Positions 34,733 to 43,970 are shown, counted from the first letter of the stretch. The stretch is 64,000 bases of DNA from an uncultured Lachnospiraceae bacterium (GCA_934352055.1 CAKRJY010000012.1:15924-79923); one strand, 5' to 3'. The notes: generated by a model from the letters alone, not told the origin. Numbers and translations are program-made.

Positions 34733-36877
34733 ATGATGAATATTATTCGGATTTTTACCTCCGATGCGAAGAGACTGGCAACGAATGTAGTTGCAACGGT
34801 TGTTATTATGGGTCTGGCGGTTATTCCTTGTTTATATGCATGGTTTAACATTATCTCCAACTGGGATCCGTATGGAGAGGCAGCTACCGCTAATTTGAAT
34901 GTCGTGGTTGCAAGTTGTGACCAGGGAACCGAGATTGAGGGTGTTGAACTGAATGTCGGAAACATGGTGATCAGCAATCTGAAGGAAAACAAGACGATTG
35001 GCTGGGTATTTGTAGATACCGAAGAAGAGGCTGTTGATGGCGTACAGAGTGGAGATTATTACGCTGCGCTTGTGATTGACGAATCTTTTTCAGAGGATTT
35101 GATAAGCTTCCTTGGTGGAAATATTGAAAATCCAAAGATTACATATTATGAGAATGAGAAAAAGAATGCGATAGCACCAAAGATTACCGGTAAGGTAAAA
35201 ACAACCGTGCAGGAAGAAATCAATAGTGCCTTCGTATCTACTATGGCACAGGCACTTCTCAGCATGAGTGAATATGTTGTGACAGATAACACAGGAAATG
35301 GCAATTTTACGGATGCTGTCAAAAACAAACTCAATGATATGGATGCAGATTTAAATACCTATATCACAATTATTGATTCCTATATTGCGATTATTGATTC
35401 TGCAAACAGTCTGATGGATGCGACAAATTCGGTGACAGATCAGTTAGATTCTATTATGCAGGCAGGCAGAAGCATGGCAAATAGTGCAGATTCTGCAGCA
35501 GATGCGGCGGATGGCAGTATTGATACCGTTTCGGATATGGTGTCCGTGAATCTTGATGATATATTAAAGCAGATTGATAATATGGCAGGTGCCGTGGATA
35601 ATGTGCTGAATAAAGTAGACCATACCAGTACAGGAATGGGGGATCAGATTGATTCTATCAAACTTGCTGTGGATGCATTACAGAAGAGTTTTAACAGTGC
35701 AGTCGATGGTATGACGGCAACAAACCCAACAATCCAGAACCAGCAGGCAGCAATCAATGCCGACTTTGATAAAATTCAGGCAGATTTAGATGCGTTAAAG
35801 GCAGCATCTGATAAGACGACTACAGATTCCAATGCAATTTCGGATACTTTGCATGCCGATTTTGATAATTGTAAAAACAGTGTAGAAGCGTTGAAGCGTA
35901 CATATAAAGATACCGTTGATCCGCAATTGAATTCTACGATGAATGCAATACAGAGCTCGATCAGTGAAGTACAAAAGATGTTAAATTTCTCTAGTGACAG
36001 CATTAAGGATGTATCATCTGCGCTTGACAGTTATCCGGATATGATGTCTTTTGGCAAAGATAAGCTGGTGGAGACAAGAGATGACGCCATTCATATGGAG
36101 AGTAAATTACAGGATTTGATTGCTGATATGGATGACATCGAATCGAATGATCAGTACAATATCCTGATGTCTTTGATTGAATCAGATCCGGACGTGATTG
36201 CAGATTTCATATCGAGTCCGGTAAATCTGGATCAGGAACCGATTTATGAGATGAAGAATAACGGATCAGCGACAGCACCATTTTATGTGATTTTGTCCAT
36301 CTGGTTTGGTGCATTGATTCTGATTGCTATCATGCATACCGGTTTAAAAACAAATCCGGGATGTCGCAATCTGCGTAATTGGCAAAAGTTCTTCGGAAGA
36401 TATATTGTGTTTTATCTGATTGGTCAGCTGCAGACGGTGATTACTGTATTGGGATGTATTTTGTATGTCGGTATTCAGTGTGAGCATCCTCTGATGTTCT
36501 GGTTTGCAGCATCCTTTACCAGTTTTACATTTACACTATTTATGTATTCGCTGGCGTATGCATTTGGTAATGTCGGTGAGGCACTAGCTGTTGTACTGAT
36601 GGTTATTCAGGTCGCAGGAAGTGGTGGTACATTCCCGGTAGAAGTTCTGCCGAAGGTATTCCAGTATCTGTATCAATATATGCCGTTCGCACATGGTATG
36701 AATGCGCTGCGAGAGGCAATTGCCGGAACGCATGGCAATGATTATTGGATGTATTTGACAGAAATGTCAGCCTATATTGGTGTGGCACTACTGTTTGGTC
36801 TTGTCATCAGCATTCCATGTAAGCGGTTAAATGAAAAAATCGAAGCAAGCAAAGAGAGAACGGATTTGCTTTTGTAA
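34733..36877 (+). CDS. YhgE/Pip-family membrane protein (copy 2)
   Basis: A 714-residue paralogue of the first YhgE protein: LYAWFNIISNWDPYG ends the first membrane segment, the extracellular coil spans about 180-490, and the C-terminal permease-like segments contain GSGGTFPVEVLP, matching GSSGTYPIELLP in copy 1. The two copies have nearly equal length but clearly different coil regions. ATG-ATG starts follow AAAGGAGG. The pair may form a heterodimer, by analogy with ABC-2 permease pairs; no ATPase gene lies beside them. Confidence 0.88.
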   Translation: MMNIIRIFTSDAKRLATNVVATVVIMGLAVIPCLYAWFNIISNWDPYGEAATANLNVVVASCDQGTEIEGVELNVGNMVISNLKENKTIGWVFVDTEEEAVDGVQSGDYYAALVIDESFSEDLISFLGGNIENPKITYYENEKKNAIAPKITGKVKTTVQEEINSAFVSTMAQALLSMSEYVVTDNTGNGNFTDAVKNKLNDMDADLNTYITIIDSYIAIIDSANSLMDATNSVTDQLDSIMQAGRSMANSADSAADAADGSIDTVSDMVSVNLDDILKQIDNMAGAVDNVLNKVDHTSTGMGDQIDSIKLAVDALQKSFNSAVDGMTATNPTIQNQQAAINADFDKIQADLDALKAASDKTTTDSNAISDTLHADFDNCKNSVEALKRTYKDTVDPQLNSTMNAIQSSISEVQKMLNFSSDSIKDVSSALDSYPDMMSFGKDKLVETRDDAIHMESKLQDLIADMDDIESNDQYNILMSLIESDPDVIADFISSPVNLDQEPIYEMKNNGSATAPFYVILSIWFGALILIAIMHTGLKTNPGCRNLRNWQKFFGRYIVFYLIGQLQTVITVLGCILYVGIQCEHPLMFWFAASFTSFTFTLFMYSLAYAFGNVGEALAVVLMVIQVAGSGGTFPVEVLPKVFQYLYQYMPFAHGMNALREAIAGTHGNDYWMYLTEMSAYIGVALLFGLVISIPCKRLNEKIEASKERTDLLL

Positions 36878-36914
36878 AATGAGAGTATAAATGCCTATAG
36901 AATAGGGCAGACGT

Positions 36915-36999
36915 TGTACCGACCCCAAAAAGTTAGACAGAAACATCTAACTAAGGGGTCGGTATTTTTATGGCGAAATATTCGTTGGATATACTTTAC
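36915..36999 (+). mobile_element. Remnant of an IS3-family (IS150-like) left end
   Basis: The sequence TGTACCGACCCCAAAAAG, continuing TTAGAC, is the typical terminal repeat of IS150-group elements in Firmicutes. After the hairpin an ATG at 36970 opens MAKYS, the usual first residues of the IS3 OrfA, then leaves the family and stops after 12 codons. No transposase body and no right end are present, so only the left tip survives. The call rests on recalled family ends, not on a search. Confidence 0.6.
36917..36969 (+). terminator. Hairpin at the IS remnant, able to act as a terminator
   Basis: TACCGACCCC (36917-36926) pairs with GGGGTCGGTA (36955-36964), and inside it GTTAGA pairs with TCTAAC around an eight-base loop. 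TTTTT follows at 36965-36969. It stands 40 bases after the second YhgE gene and probably ends that operon. Confidence 0.7.
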
Positions 37000-37069
37000 A
37001 AAAAATGAATCCTGTGTTAAATTGATAATAGTTACTGATTTAGAAAACAGAATCAGAAAGGAAAAAACT

Positions 37070-37474
37070 ATGAAGACTTTGAACTATAGCAGGCAGAGAG
37101 AAGCTATTTATAATTACCTGCTTTCGACAAAGACACATCCTACGGCAGAAGCGGTATATCAAGTGGTTCAGCGGGATTACCCAAAGATTAGTCTTGCTAC
37201 GGTATATCGGAATCTGGCGCTTTTGGAAGAGACAGGTCAAGTGCAGAGAATACCATGTAATGATGCTAAGGATCATTATGATGCAAATATTATGGAGCAT
37301 CCACACTTTGTCTGCAATTCCTGCAACTGTGTTTTAGATTTGGAGATGGATAATCTGGAATTCCTGCATACCCTTGCAAATCAAGGGTTTGAAGGGGAAA
37401 TTGAGCAGAGTCAGGTGGTTTTCTTTGGAAAATGTCCAGAATGTGCAAAAAATAAAAATAATAATAATTCCTAA
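37070..37474 (+). CDS. Fur/PerR-family metalloregulator
   Basis: A 134-residue repressor of the Fur superfamily. The winged helix occupies residues 1-75 (HPTAEAVYQVV, SLATVYRNLALLEETG). HPHF (77-80) contributes to the regulatory metal site, and C82/C85 with C122/C125 form the structural zinc site. PerR is favoured over Fur because a rubrerythrin gene follows immediately. The start at 37070 follows GAAAGGAA; upstream in-frame sequence belongs to the IS remnant. It probably represses the peroxide-defence gene downstream. Confidence 0.88.
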   Translation: MKTLNYSRQREAIYNYLLSTKTHPTAEAVYQVVQRDYPKISLATVYRNLALLEETGQVQRIPCNDAKDHYDANIMEHPHFVCNSCNCVLDLEMDNLEFLHTLANQGFEGEIEQSQVVFFGKCPECAKNKNNNNS

Positions 37475-37481
37475 TTTTCTA

Positions 37482-37510
37482 TTGACAATCTTTTTTCCAG
37501 GTGTTATATT
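37482..37510 (+). promoter_or_regulatory. Sigma-A promoter for rubrerythrin
   Basis: TTGACA (37482-37487) and TATATT (37505-37510) with a 17-base spacer, the strongest kind of promoter seen in the window. AT-rich sequence just upstream could hold a PerR box, but no clear 7-1-7 repeat was found. Confidence 0.85.
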
Positions 37511-37577
37511 AAAACCACCGAAAGGGAAACTATATAAGTATTAATAAATCACATAAGTAGAAAAGGAGAACAAGATT

Positions 37578-38168
37578 ATGGCAAAATTTGTATGTAGTGT
37601 TTGTGGTTATGTTTATGAAGGCGAGCAGCCACCAGAGGAATGTCCAGTATGTCACGTAGGTGCTGACAAGTTCAAGGAAGTAAAAGACGGCGATATGTCA
37701 CTTGCTGCAGAGCATGAATATGGCGTATATGCTAAGACAGTAAAGAACAACGCTGATATCAGTGATGAAGATAAGAAATATATCTTTGAGCAGTTAAAGG
37801 CAAACTTTGAAGGTGAATGCTCAGAAGTTGGTATGTATCTTTGCATGGCTCGTATTGCTCATCGTGAGGGATATCCTGAAATCGGACTTTACTGGGAGAA
37901 GGCAGCATACGAAGAAGCAGAACATGCTGCAAAATTCGCAGAGTTGTTAGGTGAGGATCTTGAGCCAAATATGAAGGCTACAACAAAGGACAACCTTGCT
38001 TGGAGAGTTGATTGTGAGTTTGGAGCTACTGCTGGTAAGTTTGACCTTGCAAAATGTGCTAAGATGAACAACCTTGATGCAATCCATGATACCGTTCATG
38101 AGATGGCTCGTGATGAGGCTAGACATGGAAAAGCTCTTAAGGGATTACTTGAGAGATACTTCGGATAA
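37578..38168 (+). CDS. Reverse rubrerythrin (rubredoxin-first)
   Basis: A 196-residue peroxide-reducing diiron protein. The rubredoxin centre is at the N-terminus (CSVC at 6-9, CPVC at 22-25), and the ferritin-like four-helix domain follows with ExxH-type ligands (EGECSEVG, EEAEHAAKF, RDEARHGKALKG). This order is opposite to classical rubrerythrin and marks the revRbr type of Clostridia, known for NAD(P)H-linked H2O2 and O2 removal. Its strong promoter and the PerR-like gene upstream fit oxidative-stress control. RBS AAAGGAG is present. Confidence 0.93.
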   Translation: MAKFVCSVCGYVYEGEQPPEECPVCHVGADKFKEVKDGDMSLAAEHEYGVYAKTVKNNADISDEDKKYIFEQLKANFEGECSEVGMYLCMARIAHREGYPEIGLYWEKAAYEEAEHAAKFAELLGEDLEPNMKATTKDNLAWRVDCEFGATAGKFDLAKCAKMNNLDAIHDTVHEMARDEARHGKALKGLLERYFG

Positions 38169-38195
38169 GCTGTATCAAATAAATAAGATATCTAA

Positions 38196-38235
38196 GGCGA
38201 CAGAGAACGTGAAATCGTTCTTTGTCGTCTTTTTT
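38196..38235 (+). terminator. Terminator after rubrerythrin
   Basis: GGCGACAGAGAACG and CGTTCTTTGTCGTC pair (with G-T pairs) around a short loop and run into six T. Confidence 0.9.
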
Positions 38236-38304
38236 CGACAGTAACGATTCGACAAAATATTTACATTAAAATGGTATGTAAAATGTACAGGATATGGAGG
38301 AAAG

Positions 38305-38673
38305 ATGATGAATATAAAAGAATGCTATGCATGTATTGGAGCAAATTGGCAGGAGGTGTATGAACGGTTTGGTGGCAATGAAGCGATTGTAAAGAAATTT
38401 GCCATTAAGTTTTTGGAGGATCCGAGTTTTCATGACATGAAAGAAGCGGTTGCCGAGGGAGATACAGACCGTGCATTTCGTGCAGCACATACATTAAAGG
38501 GCATTTGTATTAATCTTGGTTTTTCAGACCTTTACCGGACAAGTTATGATATTACAGAAATCTTTCGTGGTGGCACGATGGATGGCGCGGAAGAGCTGAT
38601 GGATGCAATGGAAGCACAGTATCAGATGATTGTGGAAGCAGTGACACAGGTGCGTGAAGAAGAGTCTGTGTAA
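38305..38673 (+). CDS. Stand-alone Hpt phosphotransfer protein
   Basis: A 122-residue helical protein with the Hpt signature FRAAHTLKGIC; His62 is the predicted phosphate acceptor. It would relay phosphate between a receiver domain and another response regulator. TGGAGG lies at 38295-38300. The next genes encode a solute-binding lipoprotein and a hybrid kinase with a receiver domain but no Hpt domain of its own, so this protein is the natural next step of that relay. Confidence 0.9.
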   Translation: MMNIKECYACIGANWQEVYERFGGNEAIVKKFAIKFLEDPSFHDMKEAVAEGDTDRAFRAAHTLKGICINLGFSDLYRTSYDITEIFRGGTMDGAEELMDAMEAQYQMIVEAVTQVREEESV

Positions 38674-38721
38674 GTTATATAACGTCAGGAAGGATATAGG
38701 GAGATCGTGTAATAAGTAGTT

Positions 38722-39531
38722 ATGGTGAGAATAGCATGGAGAAAAGTTGTTGCAATAAGCCTGGTCATGCTTATAACAATGACAGGTTGTGGAAAAGCGA
38801 CAACATCCACGGAAGAAAAATTGCCACAGATCGTTGTAGGGAGTGATGATTACAAACCATATAATTATGAAGATGATAATGGTAATATGGCGGGAATCGA
38901 TGTTGAGATGGCAACAAACGCGTTTCATCGGATGGGATATGATGTGGTTTTTCGCAAGATTATATGGGAGAAGAAGGACGAATACCTAAAAAGTGGCGAG
39001 ATTGATTGTCTGTGGGGGAGTTTTACCATGACAGAGCGGGAAAACGCATATACCTGGGCAGGACCATATTTGAATAGCCGTCAGGTCGTTGTTGTTCGGG
39101 CAAATAGTGGTATTCGTACGTTACAGGATTTGGAAGGAAAACGTTTTGCAGTACAGGTATCTTCCAAACCGGATGAAGTTTTATTAAATCATGAGGATGC
39201 AAGAATCCCGGAAGTAGATGAGATTTATTGTTTTTCTACATTAGATGAAGTTTATGCATGTATGCGTAAAGGATATTGTGATGCAATTGCAGGTCACGAG
39301 AGTGCACTGCGTCTTTTTATGGACTCTCTGCCAAATGAATTTTATATGTTGGAAGAAAGCCTATACAAATCAGAATTGGGTGTTGCCTTTGAAAAAGGAA
39401 CACATGAAGAACTGGCAAATGAGCTATCGAAAACGATGCAGCAAATGCGTCAGGATGGGACGACAGAACGCATATTAGAAAAATATGGTATAAACACAGA
39501 TTGCGCATGGAGCGATGCATATGCAGAGTAA
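38722..39531 (+). CDS. Extracellular solute-binding lipoprotein (SBP_bac_3)
   Basis: A 269-residue family 3 solute-binding protein. A lipoprotein signal ends in MTGC, with Cys23 as the lipid anchor. The binding domain contains KPYNYEDDNGNMAGIDVEMA and LQDLEGKRFAVQVSSKPDE, typical of amino-acid binders. No permease or ATPase gene is nearby. Instead it overlaps the start of a hybrid histidine kinase gene by 17 bases, so it more likely acts as the sensory partner of that kinase than as a transport component. Confidence 0.9.
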   Translation: MVRIAWRKVVAISLVMLITMTGCGKATTSTEEKLPQIVVGSDDYKPYNYEDDNGNMAGIDVEMATNAFHRMGYDVVFRKIIWEKKDEYLKSGEIDCLWGSFTMTERENAYTWAGPYLNSRQVVVVRANSGIRTLQDLEGKRFAVQVSSKPDEVLLNHEDARIPEVDEIYCFSTLDEVYACMRKGYCDAIAGHESALRLFMDSLPNEFYMLEESLYKSELGVAFEKGTHEELANELSKTMQQMRQDGTTERILEKYGINTDCAWSDAYAE

Positions 39532-42046
39532 AAAACGGAGAAAAAAGAAAGAAACCAGTTTAAGACGTATTCTTCTGATGATAGGGATTGCGTTGAGTCT
39601 GCTAAGTGGTGTTGTGACGCTGCAAGGCGATAAGCTAAATCTGTACCGTATATTAAATGAAAGTTTTGATACCATAGCATACCGCATAGCGTGTTTTCAT
39701 AATTATGAAGTGGCAGACCGTACAAAAAGCGAAGTGCGTTTGTTAGATAAAGCAAAGGAACTGAGCCGTTGCCTGGGGCATGGGGAAGCATTGCAGCCAC
39801 TTTTAGAGGAATATGCTTATGAACAGCGCTTGGATGGTATTTTGATTACCGATCAAAATAATGAGCCTTGTTGCGTGTGGGGGAATATCAGTACAGACAT
39901 TTGGGATGAATTTATAAATAATGATGCGTCTTACGCAGCTTCTCTGGATCCTAAAAATTCGTATGCCACACGCATGAAGATAGGGGAACAGACATATGAT
40001 TTTGCAATTGTCTCCCGTCAGGATAAAGCGGGGTGCGTTGCTGTTGTTTCTCGTAAAGAAGAGATAGCCGCGAAAGATGAAATTTGCTTGGAAACACTTT
40101 TAGATGATCAGATTTTTGGATTGAATGGAATTGTAAGTATTGCCTATCATGATCAGATTGTGAGTACCAATGTAGAAGAATTAAAAGGCAAGATGGTGCA
40201 GGAAGAATTCAATATAAAAGAAAAAAAGGATACACATGAAGGGCGGGAATCAATAACGCGTCTGCTCTGGAAGGGAAAGCATCTGTGTGGGAGCATCCGT
40301 CGTGTGGAAGGTTATGATGTGTATGTTTTTTTCCCAGAAAAAAGCGTGTATAAAACAGTCATTATAACGCAATGTTTTGGTGCTATTTTATATGCTATGG
40401 TCTGTCATCTTTTTTTATATCTCCGCTATCAGCAGGAACAAAAGGATCGGGAGAAAAACGCGGAACAGCTGCGTACCATTCGTTCTATCAGTCGAATTTA
40501 CACATTTGTGCTTTTGATTGATTTCAGTACAGATTGCTGGAAAACGGTGAAATCCGTGGAATATCTGGGAAATATAGCAGGACATGGCTGTGATGTTTCC
40601 ATGATGTTAAGAAATTATGCATCTCTTGTCTTAGACATGTCTGAGCAGGAGGCATTTTTGCAGTTTTCAAATGTGGAAGACATGGATGAAAGAATTGCAG
40701 GAAATAATTATATTTGCACTATCATGCAGACACAAAATGGTAAATGGAATCAACTTATGTTTGTGCCGCAGAAATATGATCATGAGGGGAAATTACAGGA
40801 AGTTTTATTTGTGTGCCGCGATGTTACAGCGGATAAAATGCTGGAGCTGCAATATCAGAACAGCTTGCGAAAGTCGGTAGAAGATGCAGAACGCGCCAGT
40901 ATAGCAAAGACAGATTTTTTGCGTCGCATGAGTCATGATATTCGTACACCGATCAATGGCATCAAGGGAATGATTGAAATTAGCCGGTATTATGCGAAGG
41001 ATGAGAATAAACAGGAGGAATGCCGCGCGAAAATCATGAGTGCGGCCAGTTTTTTACTTGATCTGGTAAATAATGTGCTGGATATGAATAAATTAGAGTC
41101 CGGTGAAGTGCGGCTGGAAAAAAAGCAGTTTCATTTATTGGACTTGTTTCGCGAAACGATATTACTTGTGGAAATGCAGGCTGTGGAGCGTAATGTAGCA
41201 TTACAAGTGGAAATATGCGAGGGAGAGCATTGGGATGTGATGGGAAGTCCTGTGCATTTACGCCAGGTTTTACAGAATATTATAAGCAATGCCGTTAAAT
41301 ATAATCGTGCAGGCGGTTCCGTTTCGGTGCGGGTGCAGGAAATCGCATCTACGGAACAGACGGCGACCTTCGAGTTTGTTTGTCAGGACACCGGAATAGG
41401 CATGTCGGAGGAATTCCAAAAGCGGGCATTTGAACCGTTTGCGCAGGAGGACGCCTCTGCAAGAACTTCCTATGCCGGAACAGGACTGGGACTTTCGATT
41501 GCAAAAGAGCTGACAGAGAAAATGGGGGGAAGTATTCATTTTGTCAGCGAGCCTGGAAAAGGAACAACCTTTACGATTCAGTTTTGTTTTCAAAAAGCAG
41601 AGCATGTGGAAACAATGGAAATTGCAGATTCGGATAATCTTCGACTGGATGGCGTACATCTGCTTCTGGTGGAGGACAATGATCTGAATATGGAAATTGC
41701 AGAGTTTATCCTGAAAAATGCAGGTGCTGATGTGACAAAAGCCTGGAATGGAAAGGAAGCTGTTGATTGTTTTATGGAAACAGAAGAAGGCACATATGAT
41801 GTAATTTTAATGGATATCATGATGCCAATTATGGATGGTTTAGAAGCAACGCGACACATTCGTTCCATGGAACGCAAAGATGCAAAGAAAATACCGATTT
41901 TTGCGATGACTGCAAATGCGTTTAGTGATGATAAAGAACGAAGTCTTCAGGCTGGAATGAATGAACATGTGTCAAAGCCAATCGAAGAAAAACAATTGAT
42001 TCGTTATATCAGAAAATATGTAACAAATCATAAAGCATGTATGTAA
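39515..42046 (+). CDS. Hybrid sensor histidine kinase with receiver domain
   Basis: An 843-residue membrane kinase. It has membrane segments near 19-38 and 280-302, an extracellular sensor domain between them, and a PAS-like region near 320-450. HisKA follows with MSHDIRTPINGIKG (His474). HATPase_c shows ISNAVKYN and GTGLGLSIAKE, and a C-terminal receiver carries Asp767 in LMDIMMPIMDG. It has no output or Hpt domain, which matches the separate Hpt gene upstream. The start overlaps the end of the solute-binding gene; ATG at 39521 is an alternative. Confidence 0.92.
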   Translation: MHMQSKKRRKKKETSLRRILLMIGIALSLLSGVVTLQGDKLNLYRILNESFDTIAYRIACFHNYEVADRTKSEVRLLDKAKELSRCLGHGEALQPLLEEYAYEQRLDGILITDQNNEPCCVWGNISTDIWDEFINNDASYAASLDPKNSYATRMKIGEQTYDFAIVSRQDKAGCVAVVSRKEEIAAKDEICLETLLDDQIFGLNGIVSIAYHDQIVSTNVEELKGKMVQEEFNIKEKKDTHEGRESITRLLWKGKHLCGSIRRVEGYDVYVFFPEKSVYKTVIITQCFGAILYAMVCHLFLYLRYQQEQKDREKNAEQLRTIRSISRIYTFVLLIDFSTDCWKTVKSVEYLGNIAGHGCDVSMMLRNYASLVLDMSEQEAFLQFSNVEDMDERIAGNNYICTIMQTQNGKWNQLMFVPQKYDHEGKLQEVLFVCRDVTADKMLELQYQNSLRKSVEDAERASIAKTDFLRRMSHDIRTPINGIKGMIEISRYYAKDENKQEECRAKIMSAASFLLDLVNNVLDMNKLESGEVRLEKKQFHLLDLFRETILLVEMQAVERNVALQVEICEGEHWDVMGSPVHLRQVLQNIISNAVKYNRAGGSVSVRVQEIASTEQTATFEFVCQDTGIGMSEEFQKRAFEPFAQEDASARTSYAGTGLGLSIAKELTEKMGGSIHFVSEPGKGTTFTIQFCFQKAEHVETMEIADSDNLRLDGVHLLLVEDNDLNMEIAEFILKNAGADVTKAWNGKEAVDCFMETEEGTYDVILMDIMMPIMDGLEATRHIRSMERKDAKKIPIFAMTANAFSDDKERSLQAGMNEHVSKPIEEKQLIRYIRKYVTNHKACM

Positions 42047-42051
42047 ATGAA

Positions 42052-42088
42052 AACCAGTTCCGACAGTAATAATCGGAACTGGTTTTTT
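42052..42088. terminator. Terminator between convergent kinase and oleate hydratase genes
   Basis: AACCAGTTCCGA and TCGGAACTGGTT form a perfect 12-pair stem with a T-run on the plus strand. On the minus strand the A-residues before the left arm are fewer, so termination there is less sure. Confidence 0.9.
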
Positions 42089-42110
42089 GGATTTGTTAGG
42101 AAATATGGAT

Positions 42111-43904
42111 CTATTCGATCAAGCCGCTGTTTTTCAGCAGTATCTCGACGTCGGTACCCTTTACTTTTTTCAGCAGTAATTTTAATGCTTCTTTTTCTTT
42201 AAAGGAAAGTTTTACATCGGTAATTGGTTTTTTATCGATGGCATAGTAGCATGCACGCAACAACTCACGCACATCATACTTGCTTCCCCATACTTCAGGA
42301 ACTCCGCGGTCAATGTCAAGGAGCGTGTAAACAGATTCCATACCGGTACGCATAGAGTATTCAATGGTAAAGATGGTATCTCTTGGTGTTTCGGTAAACT
42401 GTCCAAGGAATGCAAAGTTTACTGCTCCGTCAGGAACGACCTTTGGACGATCCGCATTCTTTCTTGGCTGGAAGAAAGCATTGATAAATGGCATAAAGCA
42501 TGTTGTTGTATTGCAGGCATTTTCTGCAAGGTCAGGAATTTCTTTTGGATCTATGCCAATGTGGTACAGCCATTCTTCGCAGACTTCCATACCTGTGCAA
42601 TCGCGCATAGGCTTCTTTACATAATTACCTTCTTTGTTCGTGCTAAGAGAATAAAGCCATACGAGAACCATGTTTTTATCCTGTGCCTTAAATTGTGGCT
42701 GACGGTTGATAGTCCATGATAAATACCAGTTATCGGTACTGTCTTTTACTGTGACAATACCACCGGTTGTAACTTTTCCGTCTCTTGGATCACGTTTGCA
42801 GATATCCATAATCTTTCCAATGATTTTTTCATCAGAAGTAGCAACGGTTGCACTCATCCAGTTTGTTGCTTCGTAATTATCACAGAAGTTATCCGGATTA
42901 CCAAATTCGCCATGTTTTGCCTGCTTTGCAATATTTTTCCAGAGGTTCCAGGACTCGCCAGAACCATCTTTTACCTTAGAAAGGTCCGGAGCGGTATGTT
43001 GATCACCATAGCAGCTTGTGTCGGTACAGCATCCGTTTGTGATAAATACAAGATCATCTTCTACCAGGTCTAAAGATTGTTCTTTTCCATCTTTGATATA
43101 AATAATCTGGCGGGCAATCTTCTTGTCTCCTACGGTGTCAATGATGACGTTTTGTACATTCATACCATAGTCAATCTGAACACCATGTGATGTCAGATAA
43201 TTTACAAGTGGCATAATCAGACTTTCATACTGATTGTATTTTGTAAAACGAAGTGCACTGAAATCCGGAAGTCCGTCGATGTGATGTACATAACGGCATA
43301 AGTAACGTTTCATTTCCAAAGCACTTGACCAGCGCTGGAAAGCGAACATGGTCTGCCAATAAAGCCAGAAATTCGTGTCCCAGAAAGAATCTGGAAGGAT
43401 ATCAGAAATCTTTTTGTTTTCCAATTCCTTTTCCGGTGTAATGAAAAGTTTGGAAAGAGCCTGTGCGCTGTCTCGATCTAAGCAGAATTTTTTGTCGGTG
43501 TGTGCATCTTCTCCGCGATTTACGGTAGCACGGCAAAGAGAGTAGTTTGGATCATGCTTGTTAAGCCAGTAATATTCATCCAATACAGAAATATTTGGAT
43601 TTTCAATGGATGGAACATCACGGAACATATCCCACATAACTTCAAAGTGGTTATCCATTTCACGACCGCCTCTCATAAAGAAGCCCTTGGTGATATCTTT
43701 TCTGCCGTCACAGCTTCCACCGGCAAGGTCTAGTTTTTCCAAAAGATGGATATGACCACCATCCATCTGTCCATCACGTACAAGATAAAAGGCAGCTGTT
43801 AAGCCTGCAAGTCCTGTTCCGATGATATATGCTGATTTCTTTTCTACACCCTCCGGTTTTTCCGGATGTGCGAATGATTCATAAGTTCCTGCTGAGTAAT
43901 ACAT
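42111..43904 (-). CDS. ohyA: Oleate hydratase (FAD-dependent)
   Basis: A 597-residue enzyme that adds water to the cis-9 double bond of unsaturated fatty acids, forming 10-hydroxy acids and detoxifying them. The FAD-binding GTGLAG lies at residues 29-34 and the MRGGREMDNHFEVMWDMF block is typical of the family. Length is normal. The start at 43904 is set by AAAGGAGGT; the in-frame ATG at 44000 would begin inside the upstream terminator. A TetR gene lies upstream on the same strand, separated by a terminator and an inverted repeat, and is its likely regulator. Confidence 0.93.
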   Translation of the reverse strand: MYYSAGTYESFAHPEKPEGVEKKSAYIIGTGLAGLTAAFYLVRDGQMDGGHIHLLEKLDLAGGSCDGRKDITKGFFMRGGREMDNHFEVMWDMFRDVPSIENPNISVLDEYYWLNKHDPNYSLCRATVNRGEDAHTDKKFCLDRDSAQALSKLFITPEKELENKKISDILPDSFWDTNFWLYWQTMFAFQRWSSALEMKRYLCRYVHHIDGLPDFSALRFTKYNQYESLIMPLVNYLTSHGVQIDYGMNVQNVIIDTVGDKKIARQIIYIKDGKEQSLDLVEDDLVFITNGCCTDTSCYGDQHTAPDLSKVKDGSGESWNLWKNIAKQAKHGEFGNPDNFCDNYEATNWMSATVATSDEKIIGKIMDICKRDPRDGKVTTGGIVTVKDSTDNWYLSWTINRQPQFKAQDKNMVLVWLYSLSTNKEGNYVKKPMRDCTGMEVCEEWLYHIGIDPKEIPDLAENACNTTTCFMPFINAFFQPRKNADRPKVVPDGAVNFAFLGQFTETPRDTIFTIEYSMRTGMESVYTLLDIDRGVPEVWGSKYDVRELLRACYYAIDKKPITDVKLSFKEKEALKLLLKKVKGTDVEILLKNSGLIE

Positions 43905-43970
43905 AATAATGACCTCCTTTATTCTTTGTATCCGTAGTATAGTCTGTTCAAAGGAAAAGGAAAATAAACA

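Noticed and set aside
38722..39531. Calling the solute-binding lipoprotein part of an ABC importer
   Set aside because: No permease or ATPase gene is nearby, and its frame overlaps a hybrid kinase gene, so a sensory role fits better.
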